Shown: in pieces, positions 46,593-59,648 of the stretch
Layout: the number at the start of each line of letters is the position of its first letter
Numbering within the stretch: position 1 is the stretch's first letter
DNA from: Gordonia sp. ABSL11-1
GTDB taxonomy: Bacteria; Actinomycetota; Actinomycetes; Mycobacteriales; Mycobacteriaceae
Assembly: GCF_030315685.1 (NCBI RefSeq)
Contig: NZ_JASXSI010000008.1
Coordinates: forward strand, 124,001-188,000
Reading direction: 5' to 3'
Length of the DNA stretch: 64,000 nt
The notes under the pieces: model-generated
The model's input: only the letters and a program-made list of their open reading frames with translations
What the model was told of the DNA's origin: nothing
Database searches by the model: none
Translations under genes and position numbers: made by a program

Positions 46593-48035
46593 ATGAACAC
46601 CCGGCAGCAGAACGTCACGACCTGGGATGTACCGCTGGAGATGCCGGTGCCGCGGTTCGATGATCGTGCCGATCGCGATCGTGAGGTCGCACCCGAGGTG
46701 TCAGAGAGCACCGACACGTTCTTCGACACGCCCGAGCTGGATCTCCTGCGACACGGCGTGACCGTGCGCCACACCGACGACGGCGGTCGATGGCTGGCGG
46801 AGTTCACCTCCTCGACGATGGGTCCGACCATCGATCTCGACGCCTCCGACGGCGACACCACCGACGTACCCACGGAGATCGCGGATCTGCTGTGGGGGCT
46901 GCGCCTGGGGAAGGAGCTCCGGATCGTCGCCATCGTGCACATTCGGCGGACCCGACATCACCACGCCGATCGGAAGGATCGGCCGCGTCTGGAGGTCGTC
47001 GACGACCTCGTGTCCGCGACGGTGCCCGGTCCCGTCGCCACCGCGACGCGGTGGCGGGAAGTCAGCGTCGAATCCCTCGGACAGGACGGCGATCGTGTTG
47101 CGGACCGGCTCCATCGACGTCTGTACGGCGCAGGTGCACGTCCAAGCACCACCACGTCCCGGCTCACGCGCGCGCTCGGACACGATACGGACGATCGACG
47201 CTCGTCGTCGCGCTCACGGACGGCGGTCGAGTCCTACATCTCGGTGCAACTGGGCAAGATCTGCGCCGGTGACATCGCCCTCCGCCGCGGGGAGGAGCCG
47301 ATCCACGACACCCGTGTCGCGATCCGCCGTCTGCGCAGCACCCTGCGGACGGGCACGACCATCATCGACACCGAACGGACCGAAGGCATCGACGAGGAGC
47401 TGAAGTGGTTTGCCGGCCTCCTGGGTGAGGTGCGTGACCGGCACGTCCAGGGTCGGCGCTTCCGCGAGGCCGTGGCCGCACTGCCCGACGACCTGGTCCT
47501 CGGTCCGGTAGCAGCACGGATCGACAAGATCCTCATCGGGGAGCAGAGCGATCACCGGCGCGCCGTCGACGAGGCCATGACGTCGGATAGGTATCGGGAC
47601 CTCCTGACCGTTCTGGGCACGTGGTGCGACACCGCGCCACTGGCGGCCGACACCCGAGTTTGCACCGGTGACCTGCGCACGATCGTGCGTCGCGCAGCGC
47701 GCAAGGCGGACAAACGTCTCGCCGAGGCGATCGAGTCGGGCGAGCCGACCGATCTGCACCGCGCACGCAAGGCGGCCAAACGGGCCCGCTATGCCGCCGA
47801 ACTCGCCCGCCCCGTCCTCGACAAGAAGCACGGCAAGGCTCGGGTGAAGCGGTTCAAGACGATCCAGACGGTGTTGGGCGATCATCAGGACGCGACGGTC
47901 GCCGCCGAATCCCTTCGCCGACTCGGCGCAGGCGCGGGCGTGCGCGACGGCGAGAACGGCTTCACCTACGGCATCCTGTATCAGCGCGAGATCGATGCGG
48001 CGCAGGACGCGCGCCGGCGGGTTGCGCACCTGTAG
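46593..48035 (+). CDS. CYTH-like/CHAD domain protein
   Basis: A 480-residue protein. The N-terminal 200 residues resemble a CYTH (triphosphate tunnel) domain, with FFDTPELDLLRHGVTVRH, but the catalytic ExExK is missing (PLEMPVPRF instead). Residues about 205-480 are a CHAD domain, rich in conserved His/Arg (HDTRVAIRRLRSTLRT, LHRARKAAKRARYAAEL), which binds inorganic polyphosphate. It is thus a polyphosphate-associated protein rather than a certain enzyme. ATG 46593 has GCGAGGAGG 8 nt upstream. It precedes the jet operon by about 100 nt on the same strand. Confidence 0.9.
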   Translation: MNTRQQNVTTWDVPLEMPVPRFDDRADRDREVAPEVSESTDTFFDTPELDLLRHGVTVRHTDDGGRWLAEFTSSTMGPTIDLDASDGDTTDVPTEIADLLWGLRLGKELRIVAIVHIRRTRHHHADRKDRPRLEVVDDLVSATVPGPVATATRWREVSVESLGQDGDRVADRLHRRLYGAGARPSTTTSRLTRALGHDTDDRRSSSRSRTAVESYISVQLGKICAGDIALRRGEEPIHDTRVAIRRLRSTLRTGTTIIDTERTEGIDEELKWFAGLLGEVRDRHVQGRRFREAVAALPDDLVLGPVAARIDKILIGEQSDHRRAVDEAMTSDRYRDLLTVLGTWCDTAPLAADTRVCTGDLRTIVRRAARKADKRLAEAIESGEPTDLHRARKAAKRARYAAELARPVLDKKHGKARVKRFKTIQTVLGDHQDATVAAESLRRLGAGAGVRDGENGFTYGILYQREIDAAQDARRRVAHL

Positions 48036-48137
48036 ATCCCCGGCCGGTACCGACACCGGGTGTGTTCACCGCGTCCCGGTGGCCGTGGGAGACTACCCCG
48101 GGTCGAATTGTGTCCGACGTGAACCCGGGAGGCGGCG

Positions 48138-49598
48138 ATGGAGAGTGCTGACCAGCCGACGCTGGCTGATGCCTGGGAAGCCAACCGGTCCATCCAGCGT
48201 TCGGCGGCGGTGCGCCTCTTCGCCGCGACCAATTCGGCCCTGTATGTGACGCTGATGGAACGTCACCTCGACTTCGGCACGCGGTTGTCGGAGACCGAAC
48301 TGGCCGTGCGCCTCGAACGTGATCTCGGCGCCCTCGAGGTCGGCGACGTCCCCAACGGCATGGAGATGATCAAGCTGTGGGCCCGGCAGGGCTGGCTGCA
48401 CCGCGTGACCGACACGACTCGCGACACCGCCCAGAATCAGTGCCATCTGACGTCGGAGGCACGGTCGGTGCTCGACTACACGCGCCGTCTGCGGCGCGAG
48501 GACAGCGTCGCCACCGGCGGATCGATCACCGGGATCGCCGCCGGGCTACGTCGTGTCGCCGGACACGTCACCGACGACCCCCGACTGATCCGCGAGGAGA
48601 TCGAGCACCAGATCGAGGAACTCGACGCGGAGTTGGCCGACCTCGACGCCGGGCGCAGGCCCGATCCCGACCTGCGCGGCGCCGAGGACGAGGCCCGCGC
48701 CATCGCCTACCAGATGGAGCAGGTGATCTCCGACATCGGCCAGTACGGTGCAATGCTCGATCGCATCACGACTCAACTGCTCGATGACCCGAACGACTCC
48801 GATCTGGCCTACCGTGACCGGCAGCGCCAGATGTTCGACGACTACGAATCGCTCCTCGAGTCCTCCCAGAGCACCTCGTATCACGCCTTCACGCACATGA
48901 TCCAGGACCCGCAGCAACGGGCACGCCTCGTCACCGACATCGAGACGGTGACACAGCGGCTCCCCGGCATGGACCACGGACTCCGGGCGGTGATGGACAA
49001 CTTCTTCGGGCTCGTCACCCAGCAGATGGGTGAGGTGGGCCGCACCCGACAGCGATGCGCGCGACGGATTCGACGCTTCGTCGCCTCGGGGACTCTGGAG
49101 CAGAGTCGTGGCGTCGCACGCCAGCTCAACGACGCGCTCGCCACGGCGCACGAACTGCTGAAGGCCTCGCTGGCCGACCGCCGTCTCGGATATGAATTAC
49201 CGTTGGCCACACCGTCGGTCACGTCGGCCGGTCGGCTCGCGTTCGAGATCCGCGACCCCGCTCCACCCGCGCCGGCATTGCCCGCCGACGGTGCCGCCGA
49301 CCTCTCGTCCTTTGCGTCGCTGGCCGGTCAGGTGGACACTGTCGAACTGACCGAGATGGTGAACACCGCGGTCGGTACGGGCCCGGTCACCCTGTCCGAC
49401 GTGATCGGCAGACTCGACGAGCCATATCTCGCCCACGTCATCGTGCTCTGGTCGTGGGCCCTCAAACAGACGGACGGCGCCGCCGACGACTCCGTGCCCG
49501 TGCGCTTTCGATCGCTGGAAGGAGAGGACCGGATCATCGAGGTCCCCGCCCTGACGTTCACCGAACCCATTCCGACCGCGGAGGTCGACGCACCATGA
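48138..49598 (+). CDS. jetA: Wadjet/MksBEF-type kleisin subunit JetA (DUF3375)
   Basis: A 486-residue DUF3375 protein. It begins with an N-terminal winged-helix-like region ([20 protein letters not shown]), has a long charged helical middle ([18 protein letters not shown], then [16 protein letters not shown]) and a C-terminal wing. In Wadjet systems JetA is the MukF-like kleisin joining the SMC heads. ATG 48138 has GGGAGG nearby. Its stop overlaps the jetB start as ATGA. Length and order jetA-jetB-jetC match type I Wadjet. No promoter motif stands out in the preceding 100 nt. Confidence 0.92.
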   Translation: MESADQPTLADAWEANRSIQRSAAVRLFAATNSALYVTLMERHLDFGTRLSETELAVRLERDLGALEVGDVPNGMEMIKLWARQGWLHRVTDTTRDTAQNQCHLTSEARSVLDYTRRLRREDSVATGGSITGIAAGLRRVAGHVTDDPRLIREEIEHQIEELDAELADLDAGRRPDPDLRGAEDEARAIAYQMEQVISDIGQYGAMLDRITTQLLDDPNDSDLAYRDRQRQMFDDYESLLESSQSTSYHAFTHMIQDPQQRARLVTDIETVTQRLPGMDHGLRAVMDNFFGLVTQQMGEVGRTRQRCARRIRRFVASGTLEQSRGVARQLNDALATAHELLKASLADRRLGYELPLATPSVTSAGRLAFEIRDPAPPAPALPADGAADLSSFASLAGQVDTVELTEMVNTAVGTGPVTLSDVIGRLDEPYLAHVIVLWSWALKQTDGAADDSVPVRFRSLEGEDRIIEVPALTFTEPIPTAEVDAP

Positions 49599-50359
49599 CC
49601 ACAGATCTCGACAGCCGCGGCGACGAGGGAATCCCCGACGAGTACGCGGGTTTCGATCAGCTGCCGACGACACAGAAGACCGCCCTCGCCGACGACGGGC
49701 CTCGCGTGCCGCGATTCGACGGCGACGTCAGCGCCCTGCCCGATCGCGCGTGCTGGGCCCTGCAGAACCTGCTGACCCGGCGGTTCGTCAGCGGTGAGCG
49801 ACAGCCGCAATTGTGGGCGTGGGTCGTCGAGTACGAGGACCTCCTGCGAGTGCGACTTTCTGAGCTGGACCTTCGATTGCGTCTCGTCGACGAGCTCGAA
49901 GTGGCCTATGTCGAGCAGGCCGGATATGACTCTCGCTGGGGAAGAAGGATTCTCAAGCGCGAGACAATCCACGCCTACGATGCGATCCTGGCGCTGCACC
50001 TGGCGAAGTACCTGCGTGCGTCGAGGGACGACGTGGTGCTGATCACCCGCGAGGAGATCCACGAACTGTTCGCGGGCGTCACCAACGCCATCGACCGCGA
50101 TCTGGCCCAGTTCGACAAGCGCATCGAACGCTCCGTCGACAAACTCGAGGAGATCGAGTTCCTCCGCAGGCATCGCGACGACCCCGACACGTTCACGGTC
50201 AGCCCGGTGATCTCGGCGGTCATGTCCGCATCGGTCATCACCGATCTCCAACGTCAGTTCGAGCAGTTCATCGGCGCCGGCGACAGTCCTCCCGACGACG
50301 CGGTCGTGAGCGGTCTCGGCGACAGCGACGACGAGAACAACGAGGGAGACGACTGGTGA
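49595..50359 (+). CDS. jetB: Wadjet/MksBEF-type accessory subunit JetB (DUF4194)
   Basis: A 254-residue DUF4194 protein, the MukE-like tandem winged-helix (kite) subunit. Recognisable parts: [52 protein letters not shown] and a closing winged-helix region ending [20 protein letters not shown]. The last 25 residues are very acidic and disordered. ATG 49595 overlaps the jetA stop by 4 nt, and GTG of jetC overlaps its own stop, so the three subunits should be made in fixed ratios. Confidence 0.92.
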   Translation: MTTDLDSRGDEGIPDEYAGFDQLPTTQKTALADDGPRVPRFDGDVSALPDRACWALQNLLTRRFVSGERQPQLWAWVVEYEDLLRVRLSELDLRLRLVDELEVAYVEQAGYDSRWGRRILKRETIHAYDAILALHLAKYLRASRDDVVLITREEIHELFAGVTNAIDRDLAQFDKRIERSVDKLEEIEFLRRHRDDPDTFTVSPVISAVMSASVITDLQRQFEQFIGAGDSPPDDAVVSGLGDSDDENNEGDDW

Positions 50360-53300
50360 ACGGACAGGTCGACCAGTACCACCTGTCCCGGTTGCAACTG
50401 GTCAACTGGGGCGTGTTCGACGGGTATCACTCGATTCCGTTCAGTCCCAACGGATCACTGATCACCGGGTCATCCGGGAGTGGCAAGTCGTCCTTGCTCG
50501 ACGCGATCTCGCTCGCCTTCCTTCCCGACCACCGACGCAACTTCAACGCCTCCGGCGACGCCACCGCGGCGGGATCCTCGAGCGGGCGCCGTACCGTCGG
50601 CAAGTACGTGCGCGGCGCCTGGGGAGAGCGACGCGACGGGACGAACGCCAGGGAGATCATGTACCTGCGTGGTAGCGGACCCGCCTGGGCGGCGATCTCG
50701 GTGACCTACACGTCGACGACGGGGGCGTCGATCACCGGACTGGTGCTGAAGTGGCTGGCCGCCGGCAAGATGACCGACGCCCACAGTTCCTACTTCATCA
50801 GCGACGGTGACGTCGACATCGTCGACGTCTGCAATGAGTGGGCGCGCAACAACTACAACTCGGCGAAGTTCCGGGAACGCGGATGGCGGGGCGGACCGGG
50901 TGAGGGAAAGTATCTCGCCACGCTCTACTCGCTGATCGGCATCCGCGGATCCGATGCGGCCCAACAACTCCTCGGCAAGGCGAAGTCACTCAAGAGTGTC
51001 GGGGGTCTGGCCCAGTTCGTCCGTGAGTTCATGCTCGACGAACCCACCAGCGTCGTCGGGATCTCCGACGCCCTGGAACAGATCGATCCACTCGTCGAGG
51101 CACGCGGTCTTCTCGACGTGGCCCGACGCAAACGCACCATCCTCGGCAACATCGAGGCGGTGCAGGAGCGGTACGCGACCGAGGCCGCGACCTTCACCGT
51201 CCTCGACACCATCGACACCGCGATCGTGCGGTCGTACCTGAACAACCTCCGTCGACGGAGCGCCGAACCGGAGATCGTGGACCTCGACGATCAGATCGCC
51301 CGTCTGGACTCTGATCTCGCCGCTCTGACCTCGCAGCACGATCAGCTCCGCCAGGATCACAGCCACCTGTTGTCCCGGATCGCCACGTCCACCGGTGATC
51401 TCGCCCCGCTCCAGGAACAACTGACCTCGGCGCAGCGGCTGAGCAACGAGGTCTCGATGCGGCGCGCGAGCTACGAGCACAAGGTTGCCGCCCTGGACTT
51501 CGGGCTGCCCGACGACGCCGAGGAGTTCTGGTCCCTGCGCGAGAACCTGATGGAGGAGGCGACGCGGATCGACGGCCAGCTCGCGGCCGGGAAGGCGCAC
51601 TTCGCCGAGTTCCTCGCTCGCGAGGTGGCCGCCCGCACCCAACGCGACGCCGCGCAGGACGAGCTGACCCGCGTGGAACAGGCCGGCTCCGCCCTGCCAC
51701 GCACCGAACACGAGATGCGCAAGTCGATCGCGACTGCCCTCGGCATCGACGAGTCGGAGCTCCGATACGTCGCCGAGCTGGTCGAGCTCCACCCCGATCA
51801 CGAACGCTGGCGACTGGCGGTGGAGAAGATCCTGCGCAACGCGGGTCTGCGACTACTCGTGCCGGACAAGCACTTCGAGGCCGCTCTGCGCTATGTCAAC
51901 AGTCACGACATGCGCGGGCGCATCCAACTCCACCACGCCGAGAACCGCCCGGCGCCACCCGCTGAGCCCGGCACGCTCGGCGCGACGTTGCGCGCCGTGG
52001 ACCCGGAACACCCATGCTCCGCGGAGGCCGTCGCGATCCTGGCCCGCCTCGGCAACTACGTGTGCGTCGACTACCCGTCGGACTTCCCGGATCACCCCCG
52101 GGCGGTCACAGACAAGGGCCTGCGCAAGGATTCGGCGAAGTTGGCCATCAAGGACGACCGTCAGGCGCTGCGTCCGTCCCAGTACATCTTCGTGGGCAAC
52201 GTCGATGCCAAGATCGCGGCGTTGCAGGACGAACTCGACTCCGAGCAACGCGTGTACGAGAAGGCCCGTGCGGCCAGTGCCGCCCTGGACCGTGAGCGCT
52301 CGGCCAAGGAGCAGCAGCGCGACGCCTACCGCCGCGTGTGCGAGCAGTTCACCCAGTGGAGCGAGATCGACACGGACTCCGCGGACGATCGCGTCGAGCA
52401 GCTCGCCGAGCAGTACGAGTTGCTGATGGAGGAACATCCCGACATCGAGGCGCTGCAACGCAAGGCCGAGGACATCTGGGAGCAGGTCCGCTCGGCGATC
52501 TCCCAGGCAGCCCTCGTCCGCGACAAGATCGCCACCCACGATCAGCGGCGAACGCAGCTGCTGGACCTGGTCGACAAGCTCCGGCCGGAAGATGTTCCCG
52601 CGCAAGCGGAGAACACCCTCGACGGCTTCCGCGAGGACTCGGCGGCGACTCTCGATGTCCTGGCGCCGGAGGCATTTCGACAAGAGCTGATGAAGTCGGT
52701 GGTCAAGGATCGTGACCGGATGCGATCGGACGCACGCCGGTCGCGCGACGAGCTCGCGCGGATTCTCGACACCTACGACGAGGAGTTCCCCGACGCCATC
52801 CCCAACGACAGCGACGACTTCGACGAGCGCATCCACGACTACGTTGCGCTGAGCCGGCGCATCGACGAGCGTGAACTGCCGACGGCGTATGACCGGATGC
52901 GCCGCCTGATCACCGAGCAGGCGCCGGGTGCGATCCTCAACCTGCACATGGCCGCCGACGCCGAGGAACGACGGATCGTCGAGCAGATCGAACGGGTCAA
53001 CACCGGACTCGGTGCGGTGGCGTTCAACCGCGGTACCCGGCTACGCCTGCATCCGGGCCGCAAGCACCTCGCCGCCGTCACCGAGCTCACCGAGAAGGCG
53101 CGCCAGATCTCGCAACGCACCACGGCGGTCAGTTTCGGCGATGAACAGGCGATCCTCGAGCAGTACGCCGACATCATCCTGCTGCGTGAGCGGCTCGCGG
53201 GGGGCACACCGGAGGACCGCGCCTGGACCCGGGACGCCCTCGACGTCCGCAACCGATTCGATTTCTACTGCGAAGAGCACGATGCCTCGTCCGGCGAGAC

Positions 53301-53700
53301 GATCCGTACGTACAGCAACGCAGGCGACAACTCGGGCGGCGAGCAGGAAAAGCTGATGGCGTTCTGCCTCGCCGGTGCGCTGAGCTTCAACCTGGCAAGT
53401 CCCGACGGCACCGACAATCGGCCGATCTTCGCCCAGCTCATGCTCGACGAGGCGTTCTCGAAGTCGGATCCGCAGTTCGCGCAACAGGCCCTCTCGGCGT
53501 TCCGCAAGTTCGGATTCCAGTTGATCATCGTGGCGACCGTGCAGAACACCAGCACCATCCAGCCCTATATCGACAACGTCGTGATGGTGTCGAAGTCGGA
53601 GGCCGCCGGCGACGCGCGCCCGGTGGCCACCGCCATGTCGACGTCGATCCAGGCCTTCTCGGATCTGAGGCGGACGAGCGGCGCTCAGCTCCCCGTCTGA
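50356..53700 (+). CDS. jetC: Wadjet/MksBEF-type SMC ATPase JetC
   Basis: A 1114-residue SMC/MukB-like ATPase. Walker A is GSSGSGKSS (residues 38-46, Lys44), the ABC signature is SGGEQEKL from residue 993, and Walker B LMLDEAF has Asp1031/Glu1032. Long coiled-coil segments flank a hinge-like region about 480-600. All ATPase elements are intact, so the head should close and hydrolyse ATP. The complex loops and detects small circular DNA. GTG 50356 overlaps the jetB stop (GTGA). The reading frame is complete, and the next gene is an M15 peptidase, not jetD. Confidence 0.94.
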   Translation: MNGQVDQYHLSRLQLVNWGVFDGYHSIPFSPNGSLITGSSGSGKSSLLDAISLAFLPDHRRNFNASGDATAAGSSSGRRTVGKYVRGAWGERRDGTNAREIMYLRGSGPAWAAISVTYTSTTGASITGLVLKWLAAGKMTDAHSSYFISDGDVDIVDVCNEWARNNYNSAKFRERGWRGGPGEGKYLATLYSLIGIRGSDAAQQLLGKAKSLKSVGGLAQFVREFMLDEPTSVVGISDALEQIDPLVEARGLLDVARRKRTILGNIEAVQERYATEAATFTVLDTIDTAIVRSYLNNLRRRSAEPEIVDLDDQIARLDSDLAALTSQHDQLRQDHSHLLSRIATSTGDLAPLQEQLTSAQRLSNEVSMRRASYEHKVAALDFGLPDDAEEFWSLRENLMEEATRIDGQLAAGKAHFAEFLAREVAARTQRDAAQDELTRVEQAGSALPRTEHEMRKSIATALGIDESELRYVAELVELHPDHERWRLAVEKILRNAGLRLLVPDKHFEAALRYVNSHDMRGRIQLHHAENRPAPPAEPGTLGATLRAVDPEHPCSAEAVAILARLGNYVCVDYPSDFPDHPRAVTDKGLRKDSAKLAIKDDRQALRPSQYIFVGNVDAKIAALQDELDSEQRVYEKARAASAALDRERSAKEQQRDAYRRVCEQFTQWSEIDTDSADDRVEQLAEQYELLMEEHPDIEALQRKAEDIWEQVRSAISQAALVRDKIATHDQRRTQLLDLVDKLRPEDVPAQAENTLDGFREDSAATLDVLAPEAFRQELMKSVVKDRDRMRSDARRSRDELARILDTYDEEFPDAIPNDSDDFDERIHDYVALSRRIDERELPTAYDRMRRLITEQAPGAILNLHMAADAEERRIVEQIERVNTGLGAVAFNRGTRLRLHPGRKHLAAVTELTEKARQISQRTTAVSFGDEQAILEQYADIILLRERLAGGTPEDRAWTRDALDVRNRFDFYCEEHDASSGETIRTYSNAGDNSGGEQEKLMAFCLAGALSFNLASPDGTDNRPIFAQLMLDEAFSKSDPQFAQQALSAFRKFGFQLIIVATVQNTSTIQPYIDNVVMVSKSEAAGDARPVATAMSTSIQAFSDLRRTSGAQLPV

Positions 53701-53784
53701 CGCACTCGACTCGGCACACACGGCACACACGGTGTGCTCCACGGTGTGATCCTCGGGTTTACTACTCGTGTGCCGCCTCTGCTG

Positions 53785-54351
53785 ATGCCGATGTCGCCGC
53801 CTCACCCCACGATGTCGCGGCCGTCCACGATCGATCGTCGGCCGATCCGCCCGTTCGTGCGCGTGACCAGGATGGTCGTGGCAGGGGCGGCCATCGTTCT
53901 CTGTCTGTCGGTGTCCACGATTGCGACGCCCGATGCCGGCGCGGCACCCGGTACGGCGGGACTCGACCCCGTCCTCGCGCTGGCCTACACGCAGGCTGCG
54001 GACACCGCGCGCACCGAGGGGATCGCCCTGTGGATCACCTCGGGCAGGCGGTCGGCGACCGAGCAGCGGCAGCTGTGGCGCGATGCGATCGCCACGTACG
54101 GATCGCCCGATGCCGCACGCCGCTGGGTGTTGCCGCCTGAGCAGTCACCGCATGTGGCCGGACGCGCGATCGATGTGGGACCACGAGCGGGGGCCGCCTG
54201 GCTCGAGGCGCGCGGATCCCGATGGGGGCTGTGCCGGACCTTCGTCAACGAATGGTGGCATTTTGAGGTGGCGACGATCCCGGGAACGCCCTGCCCGCGC
54301 ATGTGGCCGGACGCCGCGATACGGGCGGATCGGTCACCGCGCTCCTGGTGA
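53785..54351 (+). CDS. M15 family D-alanyl-D-alanine carboxypeptidase (VanY/DacY-like)
   Basis: An exported or membrane-anchored peptidase of about 188 residues. The N-terminus is basic, with an uncleaved-or-cleaved hydrophobic segment (MVVAGAAIVLCLSVSTIA) and an AAPG junction. The catalytic domain has SGRRSATEQRQLW, the zinc motif HVAGRAID and EWWHFE. It trims the terminal D-Ala of peptidoglycan stem peptides. The start is uncertain: ATG 53785 is used, while GTG 53770 and ATG 53791/53812 are in frame. It begins about 85 nt after jetC, on the same strand, and ends overlapping the convergent glycosyltransferase gene. Confidence 0.85.
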   Translation: MPMSPPHPTMSRPSTIDRRPIRPFVRVTRMVVAGAAIVLCLSVSTIATPDAGAAPGTAGLDPVLALAYTQAADTARTEGIALWITSGRRSATEQRQLWRDAIATYGSPDAARRWVLPPEQSPHVAGRAIDVGPRAGAAWLEARGSRWGLCRTFVNEWWHFEVATIPGTPCPRMWPDAAIRADRSPRSW

Positions 54352-55887
54352 GATCTCGCCGGGTGGAGGGAGGAATTCGATCACCTGCAGTTCCTTGGCG
54401 GTTGCCGGCGGCTGTTCCCGGAAGCCGGACTGTCGCAGACTCGCGACCGGCGTGGACGCATCCGCGTCGTCGGTGAGCACCCACACCCGCGGACATCCGG
54501 TCGCGCGGGCACCGACCGTGTCGACGGGCACATCCTTCTCCCACAGCTGTCCGCGCTCGACCGCGGACGGCACGGACCGATCGACCAGGAGGTCTCGGCC
54601 GGTGTCGAATCCTTGGGGGTATCCCTGGGAGACGAAGCGGGAGTTGTACTCCGGGTGTTCGAGATATCCGTACACGACGCAGTCGTCGCGGTGCACGTGG
54701 GATGCCAGATAGGCCGACACCGTCCGGTAGTCCGAGCCGAACGGCTTCGCGAAGGTCGAATGCAGGAACACCACGCTCGGGATGGCCAGGACGACGAACA
54801 CGGCGGTCCACACCGCGGCGGCCGGGACGGCGAACAGTCGGCGACGTGCACCCAGCCACGCGAGTGCAGCGGCCAGCAGGAGCGCGACAGCCGGTGCCGA
54901 GAAGGTGAGATAGCGGGTGACGAACGCCGGGGTGACCAGGAGTGAGTAGAGCGCGAGCAGGATCGGGGGAACGACCAGCCACGGTCCCGCCACCGCGGGC
55001 AGCGACGGCCGCAACCGTTCCGGACGGGAGGTCGCCGACTCCGAGATGTCGACGTCCTCGGCGGCGCCCCCGCGGCGTCGCACCATGCGGACCAACGCCC
55101 AGGCGAGGACGACCAGGACGAGGAGCGTCAGTTGCGGCGCATACGGGAATGCGACGTCGTTCATTCGCAGCACCGGGCTGTAGCGGAAGCGGCTGATCCA
55201 ATCGACCTGACCGGACTGGCTCGACACCTCCAGCACCAGCGGCGACACCAGTGCGGTCGCGGTCACCGCGCACAGCGCGAACACGCCGACGACGCGTCGC
55301 GTGCGGGCCGCCAGCAGGACCGTCACCGTGTGCGCACCGAGGATCAACAGGCTCAGGGAGGCGAACAGGACGGCGAGCACGATCAACGCGACATACCCGA
55401 CGGCGTACGGCCACCATCGTCGATCGTCGAGAAGGGCGCGGATCAAGGACACGAGCGCCACCGTCGACCACACCGCGGCCGCCATGGTGAAGGCGTATGG
55501 CCGCGCCTCCACCGCCGTCTGGACCGTCGCCGGCAGGACGGCGAACACGACCGCTGCGATCCACGCCGTCGACGGCGTCGAGACCATCCGGGTGAGCACG
55601 AAGACGCCGGCCCCGGTGACGCCGATCGCCAGCACACCCGGCAATCGAACCCACAGTGTCGTATCGGGGACGAGGCGCAACCAGCCGCTCATGAGGGCGT
55701 AATAGAGACCGTGGACGGCGTCGACGTTGCCCACCAGTCGCAGCAACTCGTCCGGCGATCGTCGGGCGGCACTCAGTGTGGCCATCTCGTCGTACCAGAA
55801 CAACGGAATCCACGAACCCACGAACGACACGACCATCGCGAGGACACCCGCACCGACGGCAGGCCTCGACACCGCGCTCGAACGCAT
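54334..55887 (-). CDS. GT39-like polytopic membrane glycosyltransferase
   Basis: A 517-residue membrane protein with about nine to eleven hydrophobic segments. The first extracytoplasmic loop carries WYDEMATLSAARRSPDELLR, the acidic catalytic-loop type of GT39/ArnT-like enzymes that use polyprenyl-phosphate sugars. VDAVHGLYYALMSGWLRL and TAVEARPYAFTMAAAV follow the family order. The C-terminal 150 residues are an extracytoplasmic domain. It may use the mannosyl donor made by Ppm1. ATG 55887 has AGGGAG upstream. Its tail overlaps the M15 peptidase tail by 18 nt. It is divergent from the GT2 gene at 56059. Confidence 0.88.
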   Translation of the reverse strand: MRSSAVSRPAVGAGVLAMVVSFVGSWIPLFWYDEMATLSAARRSPDELLRLVGNVDAVHGLYYALMSGWLRLVPDTTLWVRLPGVLAIGVTGAGVFVLTRMVSTPSTAWIAAVVFAVLPATVQTAVEARPYAFTMAAAVWSTVALVSLIRALLDDRRWWPYAVGYVALIVLAVLFASLSLLILGAHTVTVLLAARTRRVVGVFALCAVTATALVSPLVLEVSSQSGQVDWISRFRYSPVLRMNDVAFPYAPQLTLLVLVVLAWALVRMVRRRGGAAEDVDISESATSRPERLRPSLPAVAGPWLVVPPILLALYSLLVTPAFVTRYLTFSAPAVALLLAAALAWLGARRRLFAVPAAAVWTAVFVVLAIPSVVFLHSTFAKPFGSDYRTVSAYLASHVHRDDCVVYGYLEHPEYNSRFVSQGYPQGFDTGRDLLVDRSVPSAVERGQLWEKDVPVDTVGARATGCPRVWVLTDDADASTPVASLRQSGFREQPPATAKELQVIEFLPPPGEISPGAR

Positions 55888-56058
55888 AACACTCCCTGGG
55901 GTCACCTGGGCGACGTGCAGTTCGGCTTCCTGAGAAGACCGGTCGCGCTCGACGCTATCCACGCACTCCGCCGACGAACAAACCGTCGACGACGATTAAC
56001 GATCGCCAATCACGCCGCAGCAGTTGGCCTTACCGCCGATGAGTGTTCTGATGGCCAG

Positions 56059-56868
56059 ATGGATACGACAACGAAGAGTGCGGTGGCCGTCGTCGTCCCG
56101 GCCTACAACGAGCAGCGGCTGATCGCCGGCACCATCGCGGCGCTCGAGAGGCAACACTTCGATTCGCTGCTCCAACGGGAGGTGCTCGGGGGGTTCCGGG
56201 TGATCGTCGTCGACAACGCGAGCAGCGACAACACCGCCGCGGTGGTCCAGGAGATCATCGACGCCGGCCCCGCTGTCCCGGTGGAGTTGGTCACCGAGAC
56301 CGAGAAGGGCACCGGATGTGCCGCCGACACCGGCGTGCGTCACGCGATCGACACCGGCGCGGTCTACATCGCTCGCACGGATGCCGACTCGGTGCCGACA
56401 CCCGACTGGCTCGGCAACCTGCTCACACCCCTTCTGAATGGAAAACGTCTGGTGGGTGGCCGGATTCGGGCACGCGATGATGAGGGCTACCGGTCGCGGG
56501 TGTTCAATGCGATCGGTGTCCTGTGGCGACTGGGGCACGCAGCCGAGTGGTACCGCACGCGCAGGGAACCCGACGCCCTGCGACGCAGCTTCGCCATCTG
56601 CGGCAACAACATGGCCGTCGATGCCGACATGTACGAACGATCCGGCGGATTCCCGCGCGGGAGCATCGAGAACGTCGACGAGGATCATGTTCTGCAACAA
56701 CGGGTTCGGGCGATCACCGGCGCCGGGGGCATCGCGCTGGCGAAGCGAGCCCTGGTCTACACCTCGCTCCGCCGTCTCGATGCCTACGGCACACGCGATT
56801 TCGTGTCCTGGTACAACGAGGGCAAAGAGGACCGGACGTCGATCGGTCATGCCGCCGACGTCCGCTGA
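56059..56868 (+). CDS. Glycosyltransferase family 2
   Basis: A 269-residue GT-A enzyme: VVVPAYNEQRLIAGTIAAL, VIVVDNASSDNTAAVV, and the metal-binding ARTDADSVP in place of a DxD triplet. GGFPRGSIENVDEDHVLQQR matches the acceptor-site region. No transmembrane segment is seen, so it is cytoplasmic and probably acts at the membrane surface in cell-envelope glycan or polyol synthesis. ATG 56059 is chosen. The gene is divergent from the GT39-like enzyme over about 170 nt of shared promoter region and ends before a hairpin. Confidence 0.87.
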   Translation: MDTTTKSAVAVVVPAYNEQRLIAGTIAALERQHFDSLLQREVLGGFRVIVVDNASSDNTAAVVQEIIDAGPAVPVELVTETEKGTGCAADTGVRHAIDTGAVYIARTDADSVPTPDWLGNLLTPLLNGKRLVGGRIRARDDEGYRSRVFNAIGVLWRLGHAAEWYRTRREPDALRRSFAICGNNMAVDADMYERSGGFPRGSIENVDEDHVLQQRVRAITGAGGIALAKRALVYTSLRRLDAYGTRDFVSWYNEGKEDRTSIGHAADVR

Positions 56869-56877
56869 CGCGCGAGA

Positions 56878-56919
56878 CGACGCGGCCCTGCGGTGCCGGA
56901 ACAGCCCGGGGCCGCGTCG
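56878..56919. terminator. Hairpin between convergent GT2 and icd genes
   Basis: An 11-bp perfect stem (56878-56888 and 56909-56919) with a 20-nt loop lies between the stop codons at 56868 and 56926. Strong GC pairing makes it a likely shared terminator. Confidence 0.75.
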
Positions 56920-56925
56920 GTCAGC

Positions 56926-59166
<2,241 letters not shown>

Positions 59167-59375
59167 GATTGTGTCTTCGCCTCCAAGTCCGGTCAATCGA
59201 GTCATGGGTCGCATGTCTCGCCACATACCAGTATCACGCCACTTGGGGCGTCGCGCCGAGCGATCCACTACTGGCGGGTAACAAAAGACGGTGATCCGGT
59301 GCGGCGTAGCGTCGCGTGTCAGGTCGTGTCGTGCGGGATCGGGTCCGGTTCCGCGATCAACCCACAGGAGGACGC

Positions 59376-59588
59376 ATGCGTCTGTCGACTCGGAATCAGC
59401 TCACCGGCATCATCACCGAGGTCACGCACGGAGCCGTCATGTCGACCGTGCGTGTCCAGCTCGACGGCGGCGACCAGATCGTCACCTCATCGATCACCCG
59501 GGATGCCGCCGAAGAGCTCGGCCTCACGACCGGGCAACGCGCCACCGTCCTCATCAAGTCCACCGAGGTGGCCATCGGTGTCGATTAG
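59376..59588 (+). CDS. Small Mop/TOBE-domain molybdate-binding protein
   Basis: A 70-residue protein consisting of one Mop (TOBE) domain, [39 protein letters not shown] and [18 protein letters not shown]. Such molbindins bind molybdate or related oxyanions as oligomers and buffer or store molybdenum. ATG 59376 has AGGAGG 4 nt upstream, an excellent site; in-frame GTG starts further upstream add unconserved residues. The gene stands alone; no molybdate transporter is nearby. Confidence 0.92.
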   Translation: MRLSTRNQLTGIITEVTHGAVMSTVRVQLDGGDQIVTSSITRDAAEELGLTTGQRATVLIKSTEVAIGVD

Positions 59589-59648
59589 TGGTGTGGCTCT
59601 GCAGTGCAGGCACGGCAGAACCGCGGTCCGGTCAGTCCCCGCGGACCT

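Noticed and set aside
53701-54351. Possible jetD after jetC
   Set aside because: The gene there has a signal segment plus the HxxGxxxD and EWWHFE motifs of an M15 peptidase. No Toprim/DUF2220 features are visible in any frame.
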